Below are positions 42,001 through 51,595 of a stretch of 51,595 bases of DNA, piece by piece. Source of the DNA: JANNRW01 sp031401815 (lineage in GTDB: Bacteria > Desulfobacterota > Desulfuromonadia > Geobacterales > DSM-12255); contig JANNRW010000446.1 in NCBI GenBank assembly GCA_031401815.1, forward strand, positions 1-51,595, in the 5' to 3' direction. The notes beneath the pieces are model-generated. The model saw only the letters and a program-made list of their open reading frames with translations, ran no database searches and was not told the origin of the DNA. The stretch's first letter is position 1; the number at the start of each line of letters is the position of its first letter. Made by a program: the position numbers and the translations under genes.

Positions 42001-45000
42001 GGAAGGGGGCGTTCCCAACCCCGGCTGCATAGATGGCACAGATCTCTCAACCGTGCCGGGAGTAACTATCAATTATGCTGCCCGCAGTGTGACAGACAAG
42101 GGGCTAGTGGATGTTCAGGCAACACAGTACCAGTACCGGGTATGCTCCAGAGATTCACTTGGGAATCTGAGCACAGGCGCAACAGCCCTAGCTACAGCCA
42201 AGGTGAACAGTGTATGCACCAACCCTCCTTCAATCTCGCTTATTCCTGATTCGCAGATTGTCAAGTCTACAGGGACTCCGTTTACCCTCCAGATAGCCAA
42301 TACTGATACAGGCACCTGTCCTGATGTTGTTTTCAGCCTTGCACTTGCAAATGAGGCAGGAGCCATTGCGAAATTCGACAAGAGTTTCCCTGCTACGGTA
42401 ACTCTTGGTACCGGTGGAGCTGGTGGCCCAACCGGGACAACCGTGCCTATCATGATTACCGGGCGACCGGAAGCCTTCCAGCTTGAGCAGTACAAGTTTG
42501 CAATCAGAGTTACCTCTCCCGGTGGTAACCATGGCGCTCCTCAGACTACTGTCCAGGTTACCGGGATTCTGAACGACATGCCCCCTATTGTTCATAACAG
42601 CGGCAACATGGGTAAATACCAGTACGGTAGCTGGGGCGAGACATATACCTGTGCAACCTGTCACTCGAACAGTACGACCAACATCAAGGGTGTTTATACT
42701 GTAATATCTACACCGATCGGTCGGCGTAATGTTACTTTCAGCAAGACATCATCAACTGAAGCTGACAACAATGGTGTATTCAGTAACGATCTGCGAAGTG
42801 TTAAAAACGTCTCCTATAATGTCTGTTCCGTATGTCACCACCGCACCCGCCAGCACCAGTACAGCGCCAACAAGGTAGGAGCAGTAGTTGGCCCACAGGG
42901 GGATGAACTTTATAATCCTGATCACCATAACAGCCGCGACTGCGTAAGATGCCATACGCACAACACTGCGTTCCGTTCGATCTACGGACTTTGCGGAGAT
43001 TGTCACGGATTCAAGAACACCGGCTATTCACCGATCAATAAATCTACCATGGTCAAGAGCCTGACAAACGCTCTGGGGCCTGCACCTCCCAACTACGGTG
43101 CACACCAGCGTCACAATACTGCCGGGATAACCTGCTCTGCCTGCCATAGCAATACAAACCATGGTCTTGCGACTGCTGAGTGGCTTGGAGATGATATTCT
43201 TGAAATCGGCTTCAAGACGAGCAAGTTTACATTCCCCGGATTCAATGTATACACATCCAAAATCGGCGGGAAGTTCTACGGGACTAATAACCTGAATGCA
43301 CCATTTGTATGGTCGGCAGGGCCAAGTACTACCATCACACAGATTGCAGACTACAACAACTCCTGCAACACCTACTGTCATGGTAACTGGCCTGGTAATG
43401 CCGGCAGCCAGACTCAGCCGATCTGGGTTGGAGGCTCTACCCAGGTTGCCTGCGGCTCCTGCCATTATGCAACAGCTGCCGTACCGCTTACTTCCGGCAG
43501 TCACTTAAAGCATGCTGCCAATACCGGCGCAGGTCTTGGTATCGCATGCAACAAGTGCCACGCATCTTATGCAAATTACACCGGCAGCGCTCATATTAAC
43601 GGGCGTGTAGAGTGGAGCATGACAGCTTATCCTGGCTCTGCCTACAAAGGTTCAATAGCCGGTTCTACAGATGCTCCTGCACCTACTGCTACAATTAACT
43701 ACGGCGAGTGCAGCAACCTGTATTGTCATAGTAATATACAGAATCCGACAACAGGACTTGGCGCTCCAACTACCTATGCCACACCTACATGGGGAGGTAC
43801 AGCTCCCTGCGGCAGTTGTCACGTTTATCCGAACACTACAGGCTCCCACGTTAGTCATGAAAATGAAGCTGTCGCATTTGACTGTCATGTCTGTCACAAC
43901 AACGGTGGCACAACTGCTCCGTTGAAGCACGGTGACGGCACAATAGATTTCCAGTTTGTAGGTCTGGCTCAGAATACAACTTACTCCAGAGGTAATGCTG
44001 TTGCGCCGGGTACTGCATATGGAACTTGCAGCACCAGTGATTGCCATGGTCGCTTTACTCGTGCCTGGGGTACACCGGACTCCGGATTGCCGATGTGCGA
44101 AAAGTGCCACGGCTCCGCTACTTCTGCCGGTGGCTTCTATAATACACGTGGGCCAACAGGGACTCTGAGCATTTATTCTACCGGTGTCGGCGTACATGAT
44201 ATTCATATCCAGAATATGAATTCACCGCGCAAAACAACATTTGCCCGTTTCACCTCTTATGCGGCACCATATAAATGTAATCAGTGTCACTATACTCCGA
44301 CCAGTCCATTTACCGCCGGTCATATCGATACGGCTCTACCGGCTGAGTCTGCATTCAGCCATGCAAGCTCAATAGCGAACAAAGGGATTCTGTTCCAGTA
44401 CTACTCTACACCTACATACACAAAGGCTACCGAAACATGCAGTGCTGTCTGGTGCCATGGCGCAGGTATGCACTCAAACCGTGCAACAGACGAATATGCA
44501 GGTACTACGCCCCCTGTCAGGACAAATCCAAAGTGGACTGTCCCGTATCTGACAGGCAACGGTGCATCCGACTGTACAAAATGCCATGCAATGCCGCCAC
44601 CTGCGCCTGATAATACCTATACGCACTACGGGAAAACACTGGTGACCTGTACAACCTGTCATAAACATGTCGGAGATGATGGATACAGCTTCAAGGACAA
44701 GAAACTTCACGTAAATGGCACGGTTGAAGGGGGCTGTGACGGATGTCATGGCGATCCTCCGATTACCGCCGGCGTCTGGACTCCAGTGAATACAACCGGC
44801 CTTGCCACACCTGCCCAGAATGCTCTTAATGGCGGCGCAGGCGCACATGCAGCTCACATTTTGTTGCCGCTGATCGGCAAGAACTGCTCTACCTGCCATA
44901 ATGCAGCCAGTCCTGCAATGCCTAGCAATGAGCTTGAGATCGGTTTCAATGCACTTGGCGGACTGGTTAATAACGGCACCTTTACCGGCTACACAAACAG

Positions 45001-48000
45001 TGTCAACGGGCCGAAATGGAAGATACCAAGTGCAAGTGCAGGAACAACCATTGTAAAGTCTAATGTCAAGGCTGCGGTATGTTCCAATCTCTACTGCCAT
45101 GGTGGCGGTTCGACCTCTCCTGTAAGACCTGCTCTTGGCGGCGGAACAAACACAAGCCCAGACTGGGAAATTCCTGCTGTCTGCGGTGACTGCCACGGTG
45201 TTGACTCTGCAAGTGCACCGACCGGTGGATCGCACCCGAAGCATGCCCTTACGGTTGCCTCACTCTCCTGCTCGTCCTGTCACGGGATTACTGCTGATAA
45301 TGGCACTCACGTAAATGCACAGGTTCAATGGAAGCTGGATCGCAGTAACCCTGTAATCGGTGCAAATGCAACCTATAACAATATTTCGTCGGGTTCACTC
45401 TCCGGGCTTGCTCCACGAGGTGTTACAACAGCCGGTGACGATTACAGAACCTGTAATAATATTTACTGCCACAGCTCTGTCCAGGGGACAAATGGCACAG
45501 GTGTACCAGTATCATTCAAGACACCAAGATGGGGTACGGACAACAACACACTGACCTGTGCATCATGTCACCAGAATATGGCTACCGATCCTTCACCTAC
45601 AGGTAGTCACCTGAAGCATGCCAATCCATCACTTGGCATGAATGTCCCATGCGGCTACTGTCACCAGGATGCAGGCGCAGGTTTCAGCACCATGCATACA
45701 GACGGTTCGATATTTATAAACTTTACGAGTTATATCGGCGGGGCATATTCTGTCGGAACACCCTATATGACAGGTGTGCAGAAAGCAGCGGCCTCGGCAC
45801 TCTACGGTTCATGTTCCGCAACATTCTGTCACGGTAATGCATCGTCACCAACCTGGGGAACTTCTGGGCCTCTGGCCTGTAATGCATGCCACAGCGCCAA
45901 GGTTGATGATGCTAGCTGGTCTGGTCGCCACAAGACACACTACAACTATTCAACCATGCCTACCAGCTACACACAGATTGTCACGGATCTCAGCTCGGTC
46001 AACAAATACCGTTTCAACTGTGCTCACTGCCATGATGACAACCTGGCCAAGCACAGCCTGAAACCGGCATCAGCTGACAGTGCGGCACGTGTCTTCTTCG
46101 GCATATCCACCGCAAGTCCGGCTTCAAGCAGCAAGCGTGGTACATATCTTGCCGGCGCACCTATGACGGCAACAGACAACGGCTTCAACTTTACTGCCGG
46201 TTCATGCAACGGCACTTACTGTCACTCAAACGCCAGAGGTGGCCTGCCGAAACAGACCTTCCTCAACTGGACAACACGTCCAACAGCAGGGAGCAACTGC
46301 CTGTTCTGCCATGACAACAAGTCGATAACTGCAACTGCCTCGACTTTGAGTCCAAGACATGACAAGCATATGAACCCGACAAACAATGTCATGATTGGCA
46401 CAGGCAACGGATTCAACTGTGTTGACTGTCACTCAAGAACCATTACAAACAGTAACAACATAACAATTGCCAACAAGGGCAAGCATGTTAATGCCATGCT
46501 CGACTACTCAGGTGCAAAGGCTGGTTCAACATACGCATCGGGCATCTGTTCCAATGTTTATTGCCATTCAAACGGTAATCCCAATGCCCTTGTCTTTGTC
46601 AGCATGACAGGCAGCAAGAGATGGACTGATACCGGCACCATCACGACCTGCAACAAGTGCCATGGACGTAGCAACTCCTACGGCTATCCTGACTATGCAA
46701 ACGGTGGCGCTAATCAGCCGACTTCAAATCTACACGCAGGTCATATGCAAGGGCTTGCGTCTACAACTGCCTGTTCAGACTGTCACCGAAAGACACCGGA
46801 TACCCTGGTTGCAAACAAGTTCAGACCTTACTCTACTGCGCATATGACCGGTACGCCTAATGTTCACTTTAATACCGCCAAGGCTTATATCGGTACCAAA
46901 GCAGCAGTGAACACTGCCGGTTACCAGGTGACATGCAGCAATGTAATCTGCCACGGTCAGGGCGCTCCGGTCTGGGGTTCACAGCCGTCAGGCGGAGCCG
47001 GTGTAAGAACCTGTACCAAGTGCCACGGAACAAGAACAGCAGCAGATTATCTGATAAACTACTCATCTGCCCTGATCGCTCCGGGTTATAACGGCGAGGG
47101 TACTGATACCTCGATGACCAAGGCAGCTGCCACTGATGCACGAGTTGGTGCACACCAGCGTCACCTTGTTTCAAATGTAATTTCAGCTCCTGTCAAGTGC
47201 GGCGAATGTCACGTACCGGTAACAGCCATTCGTGCAGGCAACCACTGGAACTACTCTACCGCCACCCTGACTTTCAATGGCAGGGCGACTGCAAACAGCC
47301 ATGTCCCGACAGTGTCACGTACCGGCGGGATCATGCAGTGCAGCAACACCAACTGTCATACGGGCAAATACAACTCAGGCACGACAATTGCGCCGTTCTG
47401 GAACATGACCGGACTTGTAAAAGAGACTGGTACAACGGTTGCCCAGTGCGTAAAGTGCCATGCCATGCCGCCGTCAGGCTACAGCCAGCATCCCCCGGTT
47501 CTCAGTAACCTGAGTTCCATGACAAATGTCTATAACAGATGCAGCACCTGCCACAACACACTGAAGGTCAATCCAACAGGTGTTGCGAATGTATTTACCG
47601 ACAAGGCTCTGCATGTTGACGGTATTGTCCAGGTAAGCATGCCGTGCAACGGTTGTCATGACTACGATACAAATGGCGGCACCTGGGGGAATGTAACGAA
47701 CAAGAACTATGGAGGCACTCCCGGTATAGAAGGTCGCGGCGCACACTACAAGCATATCGAGTATCTCAAGACAAGAAATAGCGTTACTCTGAACCCAACC
47801 ACTGATACTTATGGCAATGCGGCGATGACTGCTGTCTGCGGTGTCTGCCACTCAATAAGCGCTGGTGATCACAGCATGGATCAGAGTGTAAATACCCGCA
47901 CGATCAATTTTGGCGGCAGCACTGCCCGTCAACTCGGCGGTTCTACTCCGGCATACAGCGGAAGCACCGCCACATCATCATCCGTTAATCCGAAATCATG

Positions 48001-48052
48001 TTCAAATATAGACTGCCACTACAGAACCTCGCCGATCTGGTCTACCTACTAA
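39056..48052 (+). CDS. Giant multiheme c-type cytochrome, about 43 candidate heme sites
   Basis: 2998 residues; ATG at 39056 with GAGGGAGG about 9 nt upstream. A long signal sequence ends near EANAA. Residues about 30-1150 carry no heme motif. They contain two related beta-sandwich modules (RRLVMVAV...GVEQSAPI and GRYLVMAI...GVDQTVPV) and fibronectin III-like segments. From residue 1199 to the end I count 31 CXXCH, 11 CX4CH and one CX3CH motif, alternating in the Geobacter CX4CH/CXXCH repeat style (for example CSNLYCHS then CGSCH). It is expected at the outer surface or in the matrix, conducting electrons to external acceptors. The distal ligands and true occupancy cannot be judged by eye. 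Confidence 0.93.
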   Translation: MGKLLVNKIREINPLAKRGAHFMWALLLSFVVILGQTEANAAPTVNDAWVNVHAATNAALTVNATSALTVTVTPGSRRLVMVAVHMEKTTAATLTLNAATFGGVALTPIASTFGRTARMHTWMGYLPEAQIPAGASAVNFQATSPTGNITGIQINVASYAGVEQSAPITAFTENYAGAVTVAFPASLSYAANSLTVFATANGGAAATLTTNATGGAAFAAQSGASATIGAFSGYVAVSAANVTSGSYTTATNAVFAGTTNVRSSLVAASINPYIPVTTSTAAGTVTATVLGANRISIMAPYEEDSNANNTLLVEYKRSIDPGYTTWANMTHSATPYSTTITGLTESTSYDIRVTYQDINGVTGTAVQLFPGTTTRAKGIESFQSWTNVIKDVTVRTTAAAANLSGSYAVTAPSGSGRYLVMAITHYNTANVASAAPSVITYDGVALTLGTSNRATSARTHTSLYYLKDNAVMDGTSKTVNVQWTTIASTEIDVYCAVFTGVDQTVPVVVGTGLNNTANTTPISLSTAMSVGANRLAIYAMNDVNIASTTIPGWTPNANWTTPTSDVAPSFFTGTSGSAGIHGFRHEFAQRMIPGTTVTDNAMTASTRSVSSVYSVSAMVLPPLSVSLTTGAAAPNLNVYAGDTGKVADAFTMNGSGLITSIQVTGNSNTTSSNISAIRIYRKGDANTTVYTPGVDVLAGTGAFGAVGTTPVNIAVNENVSGTTNYIIVYDIASGAIASGTSVTFTGAVTATTPAPGGLADTGATLTLFATTTLGNTTEPAAVRLWRSSAATNLDAFTLQHSGAVTTDDDTISNITVTMSPQYISGGSGGTVSKIKLMEIVDSTGTTVYGSVNLPTTGDIWNIPLTGLVATPTLSTYYVRVSTADTITPSGTDTSGTPEGYYAFNGKVTSFSHSKGTSRVVNSDTSSQTLMIDVEKPIGPTTATAVTGSNNGEIDLSWDNSANDPNGGSLYAVAPYLIRRSAPEGGVPNPGCIDGTDLSTVPGVTINYAARSVTDKGLVDVQATQYQYRVCSRDSLGNLSTGATALATAKVNSVCTNPPSISLIPDSQIVKSTGTPFTLQIANTDTGTCPDVVFSLALANEAGAIAKFDKSFPATVTLGTGGAGGPTGTTVPIMITGRPEAFQLEQYKFAIRVTSPGGNHGAPQTTVQVTGILNDMPPIVHNSGNMGKYQYGSWGETYTCATCHSNSTTNIKGVYTVISTPIGRRNVTFSKTSSTEADNNGVFSNDLRSVKNVSYNVCSVCHHRTRQHQYSANKVGAVVGPQGDELYNPDHHNSRDCVRCHTHNTAFRSIYGLCGDCHGFKNTGYSPINKSTMVKSLTNALGPAPPNYGAHQRHNTAGITCSACHSNTNHGLATAEWLGDDILEIGFKTSKFTFPGFNVYTSKIGGKFYGTNNLNAPFVWSAGPSTTITQIADYNNSCNTYCHGNWPGNAGSQTQPIWVGGSTQVACGSCHYATAAVPLTSGSHLKHAANTGAGLGIACNKCHASYANYTGSAHINGRVEWSMTAYPGSAYKGSIAGSTDAPAPTATINYGECSNLYCHSNIQNPTTGLGAPTTYATPTWGGTAPCGSCHVYPNTTGSHVSHENEAVAFDCHVCHNNGGTTAPLKHGDGTIDFQFVGLAQNTTYSRGNAVAPGTAYGTCSTSDCHGRFTRAWGTPDSGLPMCEKCHGSATSAGGFYNTRGPTGTLSIYSTGVGVHDIHIQNMNSPRKTTFARFTSYAAPYKCNQCHYTPTSPFTAGHIDTALPAESAFSHASSIANKGILFQYYSTPTYTKATETCSAVWCHGAGMHSNRATDEYAGTTPPVRTNPKWTVPYLTGNGASDCTKCHAMPPPAPDNTYTHYGKTLVTCTTCHKHVGDDGYSFKDKKLHVNGTVEGGCDGCHGDPPITAGVWTPVNTTGLATPAQNALNGGAGAHAAHILLPLIGKNCSTCHNAASPAMPSNELEIGFNALGGLVNNGTFTGYTNSVNGPKWKIPSASAGTTIVKSNVKAAVCSNLYCHGGGSTSPVRPALGGGTNTSPDWEIPAVCGDCHGVDSASAPTGGSHPKHALTVASLSCSSCHGITADNGTHVNAQVQWKLDRSNPVIGANATYNNISSGSLSGLAPRGVTTAGDDYRTCNNIYCHSSVQGTNGTGVPVSFKTPRWGTDNNTLTCASCHQNMATDPSPTGSHLKHANPSLGMNVPCGYCHQDAGAGFSTMHTDGSIFINFTSYIGGAYSVGTPYMTGVQKAAASALYGSCSATFCHGNASSPTWGTSGPLACNACHSAKVDDASWSGRHKTHYNYSTMPTSYTQIVTDLSSVNKYRFNCAHCHDDNLAKHSLKPASADSAARVFFGISTASPASSSKRGTYLAGAPMTATDNGFNFTAGSCNGTYCHSNARGGLPKQTFLNWTTRPTAGSNCLFCHDNKSITATASTLSPRHDKHMNPTNNVMIGTGNGFNCVDCHSRTITNSNNITIANKGKHVNAMLDYSGAKAGSTYASGICSNVYCHSNGNPNALVFVSMTGSKRWTDTGTITTCNKCHGRSNSYGYPDYANGGANQPTSNLHAGHMQGLASTTACSDCHRKTPDTLVANKFRPYSTAHMTGTPNVHFNTAKAYIGTKAAVNTAGYQVTCSNVICHGQGAPVWGSQPSGGAGVRTCTKCHGTRTAADYLINYSSALIAPGYNGEGTDTSMTKAAATDARVGAHQRHLVSNVISAPVKCGECHVPVTAIRAGNHWNYSTATLTFNGRATANSHVPTVSRTGGIMQCSNTNCHTGKYNSGTTIAPFWNMTGLVKETGTTVAQCVKCHAMPPSGYSQHPPVLSNLSSMTNVYNRCSTCHNTLKVNPTGVANVFTDKALHVDGIVQVSMPCNGCHDYDTNGGTWGNVTNKNYGGTPGIEGRGAHYKHIEYLKTRNSVTLNPTTDTYGNAAMTAVCGVCHSISAGDHSMDQSVNTRTINFGGSTARQLGGSTPAYSGSTATSSSVNPKSCSNIDCHYRTSPIWSTY

Positions 48053-48115
48053 GGTGAGGAGGGAGCAATTATGCAACGAGACATAATGAGGGAATATCTT
48101 TACAGGAGATTCAAG

Positions 48116-51100
48116 ATGAAATTAAGAGGCGCTCTCCTTCTTGTAGTGGCGGCTACTCTCTGTATGCTGAGCGGTTTAATAAGACCGGAGGTGGCCACTG
48201 CATCAATCGATGTTGTTAACCAGTGGCCGGCAAAGCCTGCAATTGCAAGCAACAGTGCTGCTTCTCCGGTTACAGCGATATATACACCCGGGAGAGGTAC
48301 CAACCGATTGATGCTGGTGGCCGTTGCCACGGAGTACAGTGGAGCCCAGACACCGGCATTTACTGTTACTTATGGTGGTCAGACTGTTACGCAAATAGTT
48401 AACAACACCACAGGTAATAACAAAATCTGGCTTGGATATCTAAATGCAGCTGGCATCGCTACAGGTGAGACCGGCACTAAAATACTCTCTGTTACCAACA
48501 GTGCCACGACCAACCTGACAGCCATGTATGTCTCGGCGGCGGTCTATAACGGCGTTGACCAGACTACCCCTATCACCGGTTCCGGCTCACTTGGCATTAC
48601 TACAGCTGCATTGACCATCGGCCCGGTTGCCTACACAATGACCGGTAATCAGGGTTTGACCGGCAACACCGGTCTGAGCGTCTATGTGATAAACTGGAAC
48701 AACAACGTTCAGGGGGAGACAACTGCACCTACAGGTTACACCAGGGTTCGTAATTATCTTGGCACCAACTTTGCCCTGGCCAGCGGCTACAAGGTAACCA
48801 CAGGTGCCAGCTCCGAGTCTCTCACCTCAACCACCACCACAACCACGGCCATTGCCGCACTTGCCGGTGTCGGCCTCAATCCGGCGCTCAGACTTTCAAC
48901 CATAGGGGCTAATGCCTGCGGTGACTGTCATGGTTATCCGCCGGTTAATGGTACTTCCCGTAATGCTCCTCCAGGGCTGTTTCTTGGTGCTCACAGCAAA
49001 CACAGCGGCAGTGATGAAGGGGAGTATGCTTTTGTCTGCACTGTCTGCCATAAGGACAATGGTACGAACATAAAGCATGAGGATGGCTTCAAGAATATCA
49101 CCGGGTCAAAAGTGCCTCGAAACACATATGGTGGCGTTACCAACATAGCGATTACAAACTCGCCCCCTTACACACAGACCTGCACCAAGTCAACCTGCCA
49201 CAGCTCAGGCAGAACTACGCCTCAGTATGCTGCCTCACCGGTATGGACCGGCACAACAACCTGTCTCTCCTGTCATGGTGGTCGGAGTGCTGGAGGTGCT
49301 GCATCACGTAGTACCAGCAACTTCAGCATGTCAACATCACATTCACAGCATCTCAAATATCTGACTACAGAGATTAACTGCCAGATGTGCCACGGCAAGA
49401 CAGCGGCCAATCATACAGCTCTCAAGGACTACACCGGCGCAAAGCGTCACGCCGATGGCACTAAAAATGTAATTTTTACCCAAATTGCCTATGGCTCCTA
49501 CACTTCCTACAAGAGTACTGCATCAGGTTCCAGCGCCAACACCAAGGTCTGCACAAACACTGCCTGCCATGGTGGGTCAACCCGTAGCGCCTGGTCTGAA
49601 AGCGCTGCTGTCAACTCTGATCATACCTGTTCCCATTGTCACGGAACTGCCGGAACAAGTGCATCTACACCTGTAACCGGTGCCAATCGCTACAATCTCC
49701 GCTTCTTTGCCCCTGGCTACAAAAAGACCGGAACCGTAGGCTCAAGCACCGACCAGATTGCAGTCAGCAACAATATTCGCGTAGGCTCACACTTCAAGCA
49801 CCTCTCCAGCCTTTACATGAAAAACATCAAGTGCAACGAGTGCCACAAGGTTCCATCCACACCATTTTCTGCCGACACAAATCATACGCTTAATAACGCA
49901 CGTTTCAACTCTGGCACACTTGATTTCAGTCAGGCTTCATCAGCAAGGATTCTAATCGGTGTTGCAAGTGGTTCAACCCCTGCGCAGCTTGCAGCCTTTG
50001 CCGGATACACCAACGGCACAGCATCGACAGCTGCGACATGCTCAAGTGTCTACTGCCATGGCAGTCGCATGAAAACAGACGATACATCTGGCAGTTACCG
50101 CAAGCCGTACTGGAACTACTCGGCCATGATCAACTATACCAACAAGGATCAGGCTTGCGGCCGCTGTCACGGTAACCCGCCGCGTACGGGCGGTTCTCAG
50201 GCTACCCACAAGAACTATACCGCTGTAGGCAAACCGACTGTCACTTGTTCAGGTTGTCATGGGATGGTAGTTAATTCAATCGGCACGATTATCGCCAAGC
50301 AGCTTCACATCAACGGTCAGGTAAACGCATCCGGCGGCCATGAATGGAGCTTTGGCGGAATCAGGCACAAGAACGGCGGGACCGGCTCCATCCAGGCCAA
50401 CCCGAACACATACTCTAACTGCACCGGCTGTCACTCACTTACCGGAGGCGGAGCTTATCCGGTGACCCGTGGTGTTGCTTCCAACATAAACTGCCAGATC
50501 TGTCATACCAATCAAGCCAACTTTACCTCTACACCGGGCTGCGGTGACTGTCACGGAACAAATGCCACTGGCCAGCCGAACGGCGCTGCCTCAGCTTTCC
50601 CCAACTGGAGCGGTAGTCACTCTGTTCATACAGCACAGACGTATGTCTGCGCTGACTGTCATGCCAATGGCGGTTCCGGAAGAGCCATCCATGGCAATTA
50701 TTCCGGTAATGCAGCCAAAACGAGAGCAACTGTCAATATCGGCTTCAACACTACCAAGGCCGGTACCGCAATAACCTATACTGCCGGGACAATGACCTGC
50801 AGCACTTCAGTCTGCCATGGTCAGAAATCACCAGCCTGGGGGGCGCCTGTACCTGCGCAGCAGTGCCGTCGCTGTCATGGATCACAATCACTCTCGTATG
50901 CAAACTTCTCGTCTCCCGAGATCGCACCGGGTACTGGCAACATTGATACCAACCGTACAACCGGTGTGACCCCGCGTGGCGGTGTGCATCAGGAGCACTT
51001 GAGCGCATCCAGCAGTATGAGTGGCACTGTCAAATGCAATAACTGCCATGCAAATCTTACTACCAAAGCGGTCAATCATGCCCAGCTCGACAACAGGACA

Positions 51101-51595
51101 ACTGCAACCATAGCCTTTAACGGTACTGCGGTAGCTGCCAGCCATTCACCAACAGTCAGCCGCGTCAGTGGCCTTACGAACTGTGCAAATGTTTACTGCC
51201 ATCACGGCGCACGTGCCGAGGGGACTGCTGCAGGACAGAGCGGTTTTGCTTCCCGTGCAGCGCTGGTCTGGAACAATTCAACATTAATTACCGGCACCAC
51301 TGTTGCCAATACCTGTACAAATATCTGCCATCAGATGCCACCCGGTGGCGGTGTTGCATCAGACGCCCACGTAAGCCTTGGCGCCAATGGAACGTATACT
51401 ACTGCAACCAGTTTGCAGGCATGTAATGGCTGCCATCCGACCATTAATGCCACAATCCCTGACATGGCATCCATCTTTGCCAATAAATTCAAGCATATTG
51501 ATGGTACAGTCGACGGCGGGAGTTGTAGCGGCTGCCACGGCTATGAGGTCGGTACCTGGGCAGCAAAAGCAGAGCGCTCTGGAGTACCTCAGGGC
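48116..51595 (+). CDS. Second giant multiheme c-type cytochrome (partial, runs off the window)
   Basis: The frame is open from 48071 to the window end. I prefer ATG at 48116, after CAGGAGATTCAAG, because it starts a clean signal peptide (MKLRGALLLVVAATLCMLSG...VATA); ATG at 48071 also has a good ribosome site. 1160 residues are visible. Residues about 30-260 form one beta module like those of the preceding protein (NRLMLVAV...GVDQTTPI). From residue 268 there are 22 candidate heme motifs: 16 CXXCH, five CX4CH (such as CSSVYCH) and one CX3CH. It starts 63 nt after the first cytochrome gene, so the two are likely co-transcribed paralogues. Confidence 0.92.
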   Translation, partial: MKLRGALLLVVAATLCMLSGLIRPEVATASIDVVNQWPAKPAIASNSAASPVTAIYTPGRGTNRLMLVAVATEYSGAQTPAFTVTYGGQTVTQIVNNTTGNNKIWLGYLNAAGIATGETGTKILSVTNSATTNLTAMYVSAAVYNGVDQTTPITGSGSLGITTAALTIGPVAYTMTGNQGLTGNTGLSVYVINWNNNVQGETTAPTGYTRVRNYLGTNFALASGYKVTTGASSESLTSTTTTTTAIAALAGVGLNPALRLSTIGANACGDCHGYPPVNGTSRNAPPGLFLGAHSKHSGSDEGEYAFVCTVCHKDNGTNIKHEDGFKNITGSKVPRNTYGGVTNIAITNSPPYTQTCTKSTCHSSGRTTPQYAASPVWTGTTTCLSCHGGRSAGGAASRSTSNFSMSTSHSQHLKYLTTEINCQMCHGKTAANHTALKDYTGAKRHADGTKNVIFTQIAYGSYTSYKSTASGSSANTKVCTNTACHGGSTRSAWSESAAVNSDHTCSHCHGTAGTSASTPVTGANRYNLRFFAPGYKKTGTVGSSTDQIAVSNNIRVGSHFKHLSSLYMKNIKCNECHKVPSTPFSADTNHTLNNARFNSGTLDFSQASSARILIGVASGSTPAQLAAFAGYTNGTASTAATCSSVYCHGSRMKTDDTSGSYRKPYWNYSAMINYTNKDQACGRCHGNPPRTGGSQATHKNYTAVGKPTVTCSGCHGMVVNSIGTIIAKQLHINGQVNASGGHEWSFGGIRHKNGGTGSIQANPNTYSNCTGCHSLTGGGAYPVTRGVASNINCQICHTNQANFTSTPGCGDCHGTNATGQPNGAASAFPNWSGSHSVHTAQTYVCADCHANGGSGRAIHGNYSGNAAKTRATVNIGFNTTKAGTAITYTAGTMTCSTSVCHGQKSPAWGAPVPAQQCRRCHGSQSLSYANFSSPEIAPGTGNIDTNRTTGVTPRGGVHQEHLSASSSMSGTVKCNNCHANLTTKAVNHAQLDNRTTATIAFNGTAVAASHSPTVSRVSGLTNCANVYCHHGARAEGTAAGQSGFASRAALVWNNSTLITGTTVANTCTNICHQMPPGGGVASDAHVSLGANGTYTTATSLQACNGCHPTINATIPDMASIFANKFKHIDGTVDGGSCSGCHGYEVGTWAAKAERSGVPQG

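Noticed and set aside
42230..45244. Long minus-strand frames inside the giant cytochrome
   Set aside because: They are shadows created by the base composition of the heme repeats; rich in Cys and Arg with no ribosome sites.

Overview
The window looks like a chromosomal segment from a Geobacter-type bacterium (Desulfuromonadales/Geobacteraceae). The reasons are: two consecutive giant multiheme c-type cytochromes mixing CXXCH and CX4CH motifs, a small triheme c7-type cytochrome, a trp operon carrying both TrpB1 and TrpB2 with accD downstream, and several sigma-54-like promoters. This is an inference from gene content read by eye; no database search was possible.

Layout. 1-488 (minus) is the N-terminal third of the biotin carboxylase domain of pyruvate carboxylase. 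524-728 is an inverted-repeat element. 951-3102 holds a parvulin-type isomerase gene, a decayed DUF559 element bounded by 26-bp direct repeats, and a ferritin. 3246-5937 holds a sigma-54 response regulator followed by a sigma-54-type promoter and a lipoprotein gene. 6002-9078 has housekeeping and small genes: thioesterase, transglutaminase-like protein, ndk, a small lipoprotein and a triheme cytochrome. 9079-17794 has ptsP, a TPR protein, nudC, htpG and a sensor kinase. 17871-37451 is the trp operon in the order trpE // trpG-trpD-trpC-trpB2-trpF-trpB // trpA, followed by accD (37554-38408).

Accessory DNA. About 10 kb lies between trpE and trpG. It carries an ORF6N protein, a tightly packed four-gene cassette (PLD-helicase, Eco57I-type adenine methyltransferase, DUF3800 protein, small RelE/PBECR-like protein) that resembles a restriction or phage-defence module, a toxin-antitoxin-SecB-chaperone (TAC) operon, and a conserved-looking 60-residue protein.

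Repeats. The intergenic spaces are rich in unusual short-unit repeats. Three are 82 bp long and share the terminus GGCAG, a complementary far end and a central AAAAGCCTTT-type core, yet two entirely different arm sequences are used. Several start at, or even supply, the stop codon of the upstream gene. Another palindromic element sits in frame inside the methyltransferase gene. These repeats, the DUF559 element and the defence cassette are the least conventional parts of the window.

The right end (39056-51595) is devoted to extracellular electron transfer: a 2998-residue protein with about 43 candidate heme sites, then a second giant cytochrome cut by the window edge, with 22 sites visible in 1160 residues. 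A canonical -24/-12 promoter lies upstream of the first.
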